DNA of 64,000 nt. Origin: Megalobrama amblycephala (lineage: Eukaryota > Chordata > Actinopteri > Cypriniformes > Xenocyprididae). A model generated the notes under the pieces. The model searched no databases. It was not told the origin of the DNA and saw only the letters and a program-made list of their open reading frames with translations. The position numbers were made by a program, and so were the translations under genes. The DNA is taken from positions 4,122,672 to 4,186,671 of the forward strand of contig NC_063063.1 in the NCBI RefSeq assembly GCF_018812025.1, in the 5' to 3' direction. Shown piece after piece: positions 1-11,900 of this stretch (its first letter is position 1; each line of letters begins with the position of its first letter).

Positions 1-439
1 GTTACGAGATTCTAGCTTGTAAAAAGCGTTCATGTCCTCGTAGAGCTCGTAATTACAGCTTGTAAGCTGGGAGTTTTCTGAAAGCTCCCAGATATACCAA
101 GTGGCCGCGCTGTACCACCTGACAGCTGTAGATTCATTTAGGCGTTGACAGTGCTGCCATGGAAACGCATAATTCCCAGTTCAAGGACCAAAAGGACGTG
201 AACAGCTCCGAATATAACGTCACGTGTTGTCATTTCAAGATTCCGGTAAATACGAGGTGACGTGAACGCAGCTATATTCAACCCGCCAAAGTGGCTAGTG
301 GGAGTGGCTGTCTTACCCACCACAGCTGAAATCTACCCGCATTTGGCGGGTTGGCGGGTGTTAATGTCAAGCCCTGGGTGTAACCATAGCAAAATGTATG
401 CATTTTAAAACAAAAACGCACTAGTGTAAATGGGGTCTG

Positions 440-620
440 AGCAATGGTGCTAACGGCCCCCTTTTCAGATGAGGGCGGAGCTTTAACAGCTCGTTCTTCA
501 GTTGCTCAACAACAACAAAGCTGGAGAATCTCACACAGCCAAAATTACAATTGTCAGTAAAGGAAGAAGTTACAACTTTTAGAATGAAACTGGACGTTTC
601 TGAATGGTTAGTGGATAAAT
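440..620 (-). repeat. Interspersed repeat, inverted copy of 3118-3338
   Basis: This segment, which includes the 555-620 stretch, is the reverse complement of 3118-3338 apart from scattered substitutions and an extra segment in the other copy. The family is not identified. Two dispersed insertions in opposite orientation are the simplest explanation. Confidence 0.65.
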
Positions 621-1269
621 GTGCTGGCCTTTGCAAATAAACATAGCGTTTTTAAAGGAACTCTTAACTTTTTTTTGAAAAGGCTCATTTTCCAACTCCT
701 CTAGAGTTAAACAGTTGAGTTTTACAGTTTTCAAATCGATTCAGCTGATCTCAGGGTCTGGCAGTACCACTTTTAGCATAGCTTAGCATAGTTCATTGAA
801 TCTGATTAGATCGTTAGCATCTCGCTCAAAAATGACCAAAGAGTTTCAATATTTTTCCTATTTAAAACTCGACTCTTCTGTTGTTACATCATGTACTAAG
901 ACCGACGGAAAATGAAAAGTTGCGATTTTCTAGGCCAAAATGGCTAGGAACTATACTCTCTTTCCGGTGTAATAATAAAGGAACTTTGCTGCCTTACCAA
1001 GGGTGCAGCAGGCACAATGATAGTATGCACCGCCTGTGACTCCCTGCTTGCACAGGGAGTGTGCCTTGCAACCATATAGAGACATTTGTAGGGAGACGCT
1101 ACGTAATATCATTCCACCTGCTGCATCCAACAATTTCTGGGATGTTTTGGCTTCATTTTCCTACAGTGGAAGGAAGTAGTCTTGCATAGCCAGACCTTCA
1201 GACTGACGGATACTAACGCAGCTTTCATTGTCCTTAGAGGACATCTGACTGACATGTAAAACAACCAGT

Positions 1270-1378
1270 CACTAAACTTTAGTTTAGTTTATTGATTTAT
1301 AAAGCACATTTCAAAACAACAGAGGTTGCAACCAAAGTGCTGTACAGAAAAATTAAAACAAAATTAAAACACATAAAT

Positions 1379-1413
<35 letters not shown>

Positions 1414-1700
1414 AGAACACACTGGATCAAAAACCTTGAGGACAATCGAAAAATTCACACCCTCAATTAAAACAAAGAATACAAAACAGAAGGGGAAGAT
1501 CTAATATTGAGAGGGAGACTGTTCCAAAGTCGAGGAGCAGCCACTGAGAAAGCCCGATCACCATTAGTTTTGTAACGTGAGCGGGGAACAGAAAGAGGAA
1601 ACTGATTCGATGAGCATAAGGATCTTGGGGCATTGTACGGGACAAGAAGATCACTGACATACTGAGGAGCAAGTCCATGTACCCTGATAAGCGTTCATTG
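1270..1700. repeat. Unclassified fish interspersed repeat with CA microsatellite
   Basis: It opens with an AT-rich stretch of the kind seen at the 3' ends of many fish retroelements, followed by a (CA)n run at about 1380-1409. The remainder, about 1510-1700, reads like a degenerate retroelement 3' UTR. There is no intact ORF. The class is uncertain. Confidence 0.4.
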
Positions 1701-3117
1701 TCACAGTTGTAAACACAATGACTTTCCTCTTCCATGAGGGTGTTTGGCATCACAAGGGCTTTGTTTCCAGGTGGACCGTTAAAGAACGTGACACACGTCT
1801 CCCTAAAATCCTGCAGATTCAACCAGTCAAATGACGACTTTGAAACTCCTGAAGTGTTTTCTATTTTGTGCGCCTTATACATCAGACATTCAGCTGTAGG
1901 GGAATTTTACAGTTAAAGACCCAAAAGACCAGATATGTTGAATAAAGACACGAAGTAAAAGTTTTTAAAAAAATAATAAATTGAAGATAATTTTACTGTA
2001 GAATAGTTTGCAGTTTCATCAGCAGAAGCCATCTTCAAGTCTCACAAGGAGTTCGTAGGCCGCTCTGCGTACATTCACATTTCCACAACAATTATACTCT
2101 AACAGAGTCAACTAACTATGTCATTACTTCAGGTTGAATGATTCTGATTGGCTAAGAAAAATAGACAAATTTGGTAATCTTCCACAAATGGACAGATAGT
2201 CAGAAGCATATCTCCCTTCGTCACGATGCTGACGAGGGGACTCTGGATTTAGGTACCGGATGTCCTTTTGGGTTCATGACATAGCGTCTGCTGTTCTCAA
2301 GCAGAGTGCCAGTTGTCCACCATTAACAAGGGACCTGCACAGAACACTTAGCACAAATACACAGATGCACATGATTCGGAGCTTCTTCAAGGTTGAAGTT
2401 GATCTGAGCTCTGCTCTGAGCAGGAAACTTTCCCAAAACATATGATAACATGTTCTTTTCTCTCAGCGAGAGGTACAGACAATATCCAAAATAATTTTCT
2501 AGTGTTTGAAAAGGAAAATAAATGCTTTAACATACGTTGAAGAAGTAATTCAAATAATTTAATATTTAGAAAGATAAATGTTAATTAATAACTTAAAAGG
2601 TATATATTGAAGCGGCAGTGGATTCCAGATTTAGTGGATTCCCTAGGCATGACATCTGAGGCTAAGACTGGAAGGAAGTGGAGACAGGTTGAGCATCTAT
2701 TTTTTACATGTTCTGCAGTAGCAGTCTATGAATGCTTGTTTCTGCCATGAAAAAAAGTTCTGAGTTTAAATCTTACAATTATGATGTTTTTTTTTTCTTT
2801 CACAATTCTGAGTATATATCTCACAATTCTAAGAAAAAAATTGAATTGCTGAATATTAACAATGCCATTATTTTTTTCTCAGAATTTTGAGTTTATATCC
2901 CACAATTGCAAGAAAAAAGTCTTGTGAATTGTGAGATTCCATGGATCTTGCTTTAGAGAAGATGAAGAGTTGTTGTAGTCGAGTGTTTTTGCCATGGCGT
3001 CATTTTACGCCGGACTGCTTCACAAACGAGGGTCAATTCAACGCTGGATTTGCACAAAAGATTAACATGACGACACATGCTAGTGGATGAGTTGAATCAA
3101 CTCCACAGCAACTACAT

Positions 3118-3338
3118 AAATTTATCCACTAACCATTCAGAAACGTCCAGTTTCATTCTAAAAGTTGTAACTTCTTCCTGAGTCTCTCCATCAGTGTCGA
3201 CTCCGGTTTGAACAATGTAAGGCTGAACACCGTTACTGACAATCCTCATTTTGGCTGCGTGAGATTCTCCAGTTTTGTTGTTGTTGAGCAACCGAAGTGT
3301 GAGCTGTTAAAGCTCCACCCTCTTCTGGAAAGGGGGTG
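3118..3338 (+). repeat. Interspersed repeat, inverted partner of 440-620
   Basis: It matches the reverse complement of 440-620 over most of its length. It is about 40 bp longer because of an insertion near 3180-3235 that the other copy lacks. Confidence 0.65.
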
Positions 3339-3696
3339 GGAGCAACAGCTCATTTGCATTTAAAGGGACACACACAAACAGCACGTTTTTGCTCACATCC
3401 AAATAGGCAAATTTGACAAGCTATAATAAATGATCTGTGGGGTATTTTGAGCTGAACTTCATAGACACATTCATTTTGTAAAATGGGCATTATATAGGTC
3501 CCTTTTAATACACAGAACGTTATCTTCAATTGGTGTGGATGCAAATTTTGTTTTGTGATGGTTGTTCATGAGTCCTTTGTTCTGAGCAGTAAAACAGAGC
3601 TCTGTTCTTCAGAAAAATACTCCAGGTCCTGTAGATTATTTTTTCTTTTTTTTTTTTTTTTCTTTCCAGCATCTTTTGCATATTTGAACCCTTTCC

Positions 3697-4358
3697 AACA
3701 GACTGTATGATTTTGAGTTCCATCTTTTCACACTGAGGACAACTGAGGGACTCAAACACAACTATTACAAAAACTGCAAACATTCACTGATGCTCCAGAA
3801 GAGAAAACAGTGCATTAAGAGCCGGAGATGTAAACTTTTTGAATTGAATGAACGGGATAAATAGTACTTTTTTTGTCTTCTGGAAAACATGCAAGTATCT
3901 TTTGTAGTTTCTGAAGGCCAGTACTAAATAAAAAATATGATCTTTCAACAAAATAAGAAAAACTTGCACATCATCTTCCTGTTCAAAGGTTTTCACCCCC
4001 CGACTTGTGTTTCCTTCTGGAATGAATGTTTGAACCTTTTTTAATAGTTGTGTTTGAGTCCCTCAGTTGTCCTCAGTGTGAAAAGATGAATCTCAAAATC
4101 ATACAGTCACTGTCAAACAACCAGTCGTGAATCATCCAGGTAACCACATACAGGGTCATTTTTATAAATTCAGCTTTTTTTTTTTTCTTTTTTTTTGGTC
4201 TTGTGGACTTTCTGTAAACATCTTATGTTAAATAGCTTATTCAGGACAGTACTAAATAAAAAATAACGTACAATTTTTATTATCCTTCTTATTTTGTTAA
4301 AACGATTAGCTTTTTTGCAGATTCTGCAAGGGGTATGTAAACTTTCGAGCTCAACTGT
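3697..4358. mobile_element. Foldback (palindromic) DNA transposon remnant
   Basis: The arm 3697-3788 is the reverse complement of 4022-4118 with few mismatches, giving a foldback around a central spacer. The stretch 4323-4358 looks like a fish Tc1/MITE terminal repeat. There is no coding capacity. The left boundary is unresolved. Confidence 0.55.
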
Positions 4359-5631
4359 AAGTTAGGTATGGTGGAGGTTTACCATTAGAATATCAAATAA
4401 AATAAACAATAAAATAATAAAATAAACTTAAACTTGTATTATTTTAGCCAGTTGCCAAAGCAACATTTTTCATTACTTTCTAACTAAATTGTGAATTGAA
4501 ATGTTAATACTGCCCTCTAGTGGATGTACACTGCAAATGGAAAAAAAAAATGACAATGAAGCTGGCTTGAACTTTTTGTTGCCATGCTGTCTGTCATTAT
4601 CACAAGTTTTTCGGCTTGCAATGAACAAACCTAAACTGACAACAAAAGTCTTTTTCAGCATTCACTAGCTCTATAATAACAATAAACAGCTTATTTCAAT
4701 GCACTATCCATTACATGACTTTCAGAGAAGGCTAGAACTCAGAAGAAGTTTCCACACTTCAACCAAATTTCCATGCCTCTAAGAGAGAGGTTTCTGTTGT
4801 ATGAGCAAAGCATAGAAAAGTGTGGGTGTCATTAGTTTTAATAAGAACTATAAAAAGTGTAAACAAACAAAAAAAAAAGTATGAATATAATATGCTGATG
4901 TTTCTGCACTACACTCTATTGTGTTTATTTATTTAATACTGTATTGTGTTTATTCTGTTAATTCACACACTCATAAATTGTACCCATTTACTGACATTGA
5001 CACTGATTAATCTGAAACCAGGACGACACTTTCTGATTTTGGGTATAAGACTAGACGGAACTGATACATTACATTTTCCCTATTATTATGTTTTTGTTTG
5101 TTTGTTTGTTTGTTTTTTGTTTTTTTTTAAGAAGAATCTTATGTTCACCAAGGCTGTATTTATTTGATCACAAATACAGACAAAAATAGTAATGTTGTGA
5201 AATATTATTTAAGAACCTTTGCACTTAATCATATTTAATTGTTATTCATTTAATGCAGCATGTAAAGTCACCTTTAAAGTTTCATTAAATGGTAAACATT
5301 AGGGTCCTGGCAGTTCCTCAATTATATCTAATATATAGTAGATTGTCCACTCCCATTATTGGCCTCAGTGTGAAAATCCCCAGATCTGGTCTTCAAGTGA
5401 ATTATTTGACCATGAGTCTGTAATTCCTCTTGTCACCAAAAGATGGCGCTGTGAAGAACACCAAACGTATTCACAGTAATGTCTTCACCGTCCTGTAGGT
5501 GAAGTGGGGGGCAAAAACAAAAAACACACACACAAGTAAGGCTCAATATGAAGTTATGCTGATAGTGATAGCTGGTATGAATATTGAATATATGAATGTG
5601 ATTATACTGCAAGTCAATTTTGGATTAATCC

Positions 5632-5909
5632 TTACTGGTAGAGAGAACCGCTTATTACATCAAGAATTCCACCTAAAAACAAACATTTCATAAAATATAA
5701 TCCAAACGGACAGAAAGTAATTACATAAAATATAAAAAGTGCTGAAAATGTATTTGGATCAGCATTAGCTAAATATATACATTGAAATTTTCCAAAAATT
5801 TGAAACTCTAGCAGTAAATCGAGAGTGTGCATCCTATGCATAGCAGTGTCCTACCTGGCTGGCAGACTGTCTCACAGATCACAGGACAAATGTAACAGTA
5901 GGAACAATC
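5632..5909 (-). CDS. hrc: hrc exons 4-5: end of Cys cluster and C-terminus
   Basis: Exon 4 (5855-5909, 55 nt) encodes DCSYCYICPVICETVCQP. After a 182-bp intron, exon 5 (5632-5672, 41 nt) completes a split Gly codon and ends GILDVISGSLYQ with TAA at 5632-5634. The motif C-x-P-G followed by a hydrophobic segment and SLYQ resembles the end of mammalian HRC. Confidence 0.8.
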
Positions 5910-8900
5910 CTGGAAGGAGAAATGAAATGTAAGAGGGTAGTTGATACATAAAAGCTCTCAGATTTCATCAAAAGATCTTCATTTGTGTTCTGAAGATGAA
6001 CAAAGGTCTTACGGTTTTGGAACAACACGAGGGTGTGAAAATAATGACAGAATTTTCATTTTTGTGTGAACTAACCCTTTAGGAAGTACTGTAACACTTA
6101 CTTCACAGTGATGGCAGTGTGCTGATGTGTCTCCTTCCTCACAGGGACATTTGTCACAGGTGCCGCAGTGCTGAGAGGAAAGAGAGAGGCAGACACAGAT
6201 GGAGTAGTAAGTTACACCTCTGCTCTTTACTGGGGAAATTTAGGAAGGGATCTATACTTCAACACATTCATGGGTCATGCAAGTGGGTTTGGCACATGCT
6301 AAAAATAATACCTCATGGACTGATCATGGTGACATGTCATGATCTTTTTTCCAGAATTGTTGAGTTTGTTTGACATATGTTGGGCTGTGGTATGCATAAG
6401 TCAGTAATAAGTGTGGTAGAAGCATGATTTACCTCACAGACTGAGCAAAGGCCACAGAAAGAGCCTGATCTATACTGTTCATCCTCCATGGAGACCACTT
6501 CTTCTGACTCTACATTTTCCTCCTCAGCAGTTTCTACAGCACAAGGGAAAGATGAGGTTTAACAAAGTCTTCATTAGTAAGGCACCAGATTTACGTTCAA
6601 CAGTAAAGCTAAGAGTATACTTCAATTTAGTTGCACATGGGGCCTGTACCATGATGGTAGCTGAACAAACTCAGGGTTACAGGATTAGTTTCAAGTCGAC
6701 AAAACCAAACCACTCCAATCTGGCTTTGTTGGTACCATGATGCTGATCATCAACTTTGTCTGTCAACTCAGGCTTTAATCCTGAGTTTGTTGAGCATGTG
6801 CACGATTGTGTGACATCAGTGGCAAACAGCCAATCACATGTCTTGCAACAGAGAGAAACTGTGATTCACTTCTCACGAGAGAGTCAGCACGATTCAAAAC
6901 TCTTTTGAGTTTTAAAAATGAAGAATTTAAACCCATTTACACTGACAAAAATACTTGTCCATGAAAGAGGACAAATAAAAGAAATGATCTTGCTCTATCA
7001 GTGCAAGTGAAACTTGTGAAGTTAGTTTATATAGTTGATAATAAATGGCGATAGAGACTCAAACATGTAAGGTCACATGTAGCCATTTTTAAAGAGTTAT
7101 CTATTGATTCTACAGCTTATTTATATTACATATGATCTGTATATATTAATATTCATTTAAACTAAATGCTAAATAATAACTGTTAAACTAAAATTGCTTG
7201 TGTGTAATAAATTAATAATAATTTAGATCATATAATGATTATATAAATCATAAAATAATTCTACTAATCATTTAAGCAAGACAATTTCATCGTTAAATGT
7301 TTGTTTTTACTATATAGTGACCTTTAATTTGTAGGAAAAGAAACCGGGGGAGTGACTTTATTGCGTTGAATGTGTCAGTGTCACTTTTCTCAAATCTAAT
7401 TGGTCCAATTTCGGTTTGAGATCTCTTACCCACAACAAAACCTGCCCCAGAGCAGGTTAGCCGTGGAGCGTAAGCTAATATGTCGATGAACACCATTAAA
7501 AGCCAAGTCACTTTCATGGTACCTAAAACCCAGGATCGGCACAAACTAATCTAAAACTTACCTGGTTAGACAGCTAATCTGGCTTCATGGTACAGGCCCC
7601 ATGTTAGGACAGTGTTAGGTTTACTTGTAAATAAACAAGTACTAGTAGTTGATTCTTAAGAGAAAGTTGTTGCCCTCATCATGTCAAAACCTGCAAATCA
7701 AAATACATTGCTTTACCCAGCAATGGTGCTGCCTACAGCAAGGGGTGTCCAATCCTGTGCCTTTCAGCAGAATTTAGCTCCAGCCCTGATTATGCAAGTG
7801 TGTGTATTGGGACTAGCCTGGTAATACCAGACTCTGCTACTTCACTTTGCTTCATAGACAGAGTCTGGAATGGCATAATAGAGAAGTGTTTTCTCTCTCG
7901 CTAGGGGACGCTTGTCTGAAGTTTAAAATCATTGGTTACCCGTAAGCCAATCAGATACGTTTAGTTATGACGTATGTTATCCGCCTGTACAGCCGCATCG
8001 AAGCACAGACATCATGCATCTAACTCAAATCTATGATTGAACTTCCACTGTAAACCTGTTGTAAACACATGATGATGTGAGCGAAATACCGGAGTGAACA
8101 TGGCTGTAAACGACTTTTGCAGATTATGCGAAGTTAATGCATCCCGAAGTTTGCATCCCGTGTCTCGTTTCCCATTTCCGCGGTCGTTTCGGTTTTCGAT
8201 TTCTCTAACCTACAATGTAAAACTCGGCGCTTAGCATCTACGTCACGGCTCTCAGCCCGCCCTCTGTTCGTTGATTGGCCCGGCTGTTTCCAGACCGGTG
8301 ACAAACACAAAGCTATGACGCTGTATCAGACTGAGTACAGAAGCGAAATGAAATTGAGCGGAAGTAGGAAGTCTGACGTAGTCAGGCTATATTGGGACAG
8401 GCCCACCAGAAATGTTCAGGCAGGCAGGTGTATTGCAGCTAAAAGGTGCAGTATGTAATACTGACAGCTTGTGGTTGAAATGGGTACTGCAGAACAAATT
8501 AAAAATATTAGAGAGAGTTGTTTCCCCTTCTCCTCTTCCTCAGACTCGATGCTCATGTGAGTTGCCAGATTGAGGACACGCAATAGTGCAATTAACAATG
8601 GAAGGTGAGGAGACTTACACACTGGGTGTTTCTCATTTCTTATTTGTGCATCCCTGTTTCCTTTCCTTGCATCTTAGCTCCACCCCCTTAGGATGCGAGG
8701 GAAGGATACAGCCTGTGTATCCTCATTCATGACTCCTCAGGAAGCTTCCTTGCAGGAAGCAATATGTGTTTTCCCCCAACTGGCAACCCGGTGTGTCAAA
8801 ATAGTGTTGGGTAAATTGGCAGTGGGCGGAATCACACAGACCAAAACAAAAACAGACATTCCGACACATTTCAAAGTAAAATAACTGGCTGTAGCATTGT

Positions 8901-11900
8901 TTTTGAGTAGAAGAGAAATGAGTAGGTGAACTTAGCATGTTTCCTAAATATCTGCAAACATATTGGTACATATGTTTTTTTTTTTGTTTTTTTGTTTTTT
9001 TGCTTTAGTACAGTGATACAGTACATACAGCACCTTAAACCAGGGGTCTCCAAACTCAGTCCTGGAGGGCCACTGTCCTGCAGAGTTTAGCTCCAACTTG
9101 CCTCACACTTTCCTGGAAATTTCTAGTATGCCTTATTAGACCTTGATTAGCTGATTTAGGTGTGTTTAATTGGGGTTGGAGTAGCTAAACTCTGCAGGAC
9201 AGTGGGCCTCCAGGACCGAGTTTGGACACCCCTGCTTTAAACTTTCCAGCTAAATGCTGCTCCAAGCAGTGTGGGAAGCTTAGGGATGTTTGCTAATAGG
9301 AAAGGTTTTTTGAAGTTTGAATAAGAACCAAGCGAAGAACAAAAAAGAACTTTGCCGTGAGTATACTGGGGCCTTTACCCATAACTATATCCCTAACATA
9401 ATCTTGTAACTTTCTTGCACTTCTCTGACCACCTCTTTCTGTAGTTGTCTGTCATCTCCCTTCATTATTGCAGACTAATGCAACTAATGTAAATATAAAT
9501 CTCTCATCTCCTCCTTCTCATCCTCTTGTTTCTGCTGCCAAGGTCAATTACTACTGAAACAAGATCAGCAGCACTTCAGACACATGCTAACTAATCACAG
9601 GATCTTTAACGAGGTCTCTCCAACTCCACTCTCTCACATTAATGCATCTCTTACTACTGGCTACTTTCCCACCTCATTTCGGCAGGCTCAGATACAACAC
9701 TTAACACTACAGCATTTGAAAGCTACAGAATAGTCCTGTCAACTTTTCTATCACAAGCTTTTAAAAAAAATTGTGTTCGGTCAACTCTCAGGTTTCCTGG
9801 AGTGAATTTGTGTCCAAGTCATATTGGCTAATCACTGAGGTGCAAGGTTCATTGCTTAGACCTTTCTTATTCTTGATATAAACTGATCAGGCATAACATT
9901 ACGACCACTGACAGTTGAAGTGAATAAAATCTTGGTGTCAGATACCACAGCACACCTTCAGGGGTCTAGTGGAGTCCATGCCTCGATGGGTCAGGGCTGT
10001 TTTGGCAGCAAAAGAGGGACTAACACAGTGAAATAATGAAAATAATGTCATTTATTACTCACCCTCACTTACTCTACACCCATAAGACCTTCGTTCATCT
10101 TCGGAACACAAATTAAGATATTTTTGATCAAATCCAATGGCTTAGCAAGGCCTGCATAGACAGCAATGGTACTTCCTCTCTCAAGATCCATAAAGGTACT
10201 AAAAACATATTTAAATCCGACAATAAAAAAATATTATAAAGCGACAAGAATATTTTTTGTGCACCAAAAAAAAAAAATAAATAAATAAAAAAAAAATAAC
10301 GACTTTTTAACAATATCTAGTAATGCTTCTGAGCGTTATGAATCTTTTGAGTCGAATCAGTGATTTGGATCGCGTATCAAACCGCCAAACTGCTGAAATC
10401 CCATGACTTTGGTGCTCCGAACCACTGATTTGATTCGTAAAGCTCCGAAGCTTCATGAAGCAGTGTTTTGAAATCGGCCATCACTAGATATTGTTAAAAA
10501 GTCGGTATTTTGTTTTTTTTTGCCGCACAAAAAATATTCTTGTCACTTTATAATATTAAGGTAGAACCAGTGTACTTACATGAACTGATTTAAATGTGTT
10601 TGTAGTACCTTTATGGATCTTGAAAGAGGAAGTACCATTTCTGTCTATGTAGGCCTCACTGAGCCATCGGATTTAATCAAAAATATCTTAATTTTTGTTC
10701 CGAAGATGAACGAAGGTCTTAGGGGTGGAGAACGACATGAGGGTGAGTAATAAATGACATTATTTTCAATTTTTGGGTGAACTAACTCTTTAATCTAAAC
10801 CATCAGTCAACAATAACGTTATTGTACAGCTGGGTTTGACAACACTAACTCCAGCCGGTAGTTGATTTTATTTCTTAAACTGCCAATTAATGGCTATTAA
10901 GATTGGTACAAAACATACTCATCCGACAGTAGTTAGTTTAATAGATATGGTTGCTTTGTTCTAAGTCAAATGGCAGCCAAAACTGAAATGTACTTTGTAC
11001 TTGTAAATTGACAACAGATCCTAGGTTTCACTGCTGGCCATACAGTCATGTGATACCTTGTAACATATATGCTGTGTGTTAAGTTCATGTCAACAGCATT
11101 CAACCAGAAAGGACTTAAAGTGGTTGGAATATTTCAGCTGCTGTAGCTGTTCAGATATAGTGAGCTATTTTAGGGCTGATGTGTGACTTCACAGACTCAC
11201 TGAAGGGTATGCACAGGACTTTAGACAGCCAACAATGGCTCTGTTCCAAAACCTGCTGAAATGCCTACTTAGACAGCATAACCCTATAAAGCCTACTGTA
11301 TCATATTTGATATACACATTTTCCAAGTCCTCTAAATTATCAACATGATCAAACACTGCTGAAAAACATTCTGTCGTTTGATAGTTCTTATTTTAACAAG
11401 TAAAGGCCTTTTAGTATAATTCATGTTCATCTTCTGGCCGTGGTTCACGTGTCTTTTTGCTGTAAAATCTGAAGTGATTTTTATAAAGTAAGCATAATAA
11501 CATTTATATTGTTAGTAATATTTTAAGATAAACATTTACTGGACTGAAGCAACTATTATATTATCCATACTTAATTTTTTAGATAAATATCAAATAGGAT
11601 TCAAGAGGCTTTTGAGGAAGGTTTATTTGTTCATCTCTCAATCATCATTGTGTTGTATTATGTTTTGCCCCCACAATAAAAATTACAGAGCTTTGATCAT
11701 AAACCTAAGCATTTAAATATAATTTTACTAGGACATATTTTTGGGAGATATACAGTGACAACTGATATTTATATGCATTTTAAATAAGTAGTCTGCTATA
11801 TTGTTATAAAAGATCTCACTGATTTACATTAAAAGCCATCAAAATTCAATCTTTTTGGTCATAAAAATAACAGCATCTTCACTAAATTGCATATTTTGTG

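Larger units (their letters stand above)
1..5631. other. Repeat-rich region 3' of hrc, no gene seen
   Basis: I find no host exon here. The stretch holds diverged interspersed repeats: an inverted pair (440-620 and 3118-3338), a fish repeat with a CA microsatellite (about 1270-1700), a foldback (3697-4118) whose outer end lies near 4358, and a common cyprinid repeat at 5130-5215. The hrc 3' UTR should occupy the right end. I could not fix its poly(A) site, because the AATAAA candidates on the minus strand (for example near 5160) fall inside the cyprinid repeat. Confidence 0.6.

Noticed and set aside
1463..1882. 139-codon minus-strand reading frame
   Set aside because: It lies in an interspersed repeat and has no domain or splice context.
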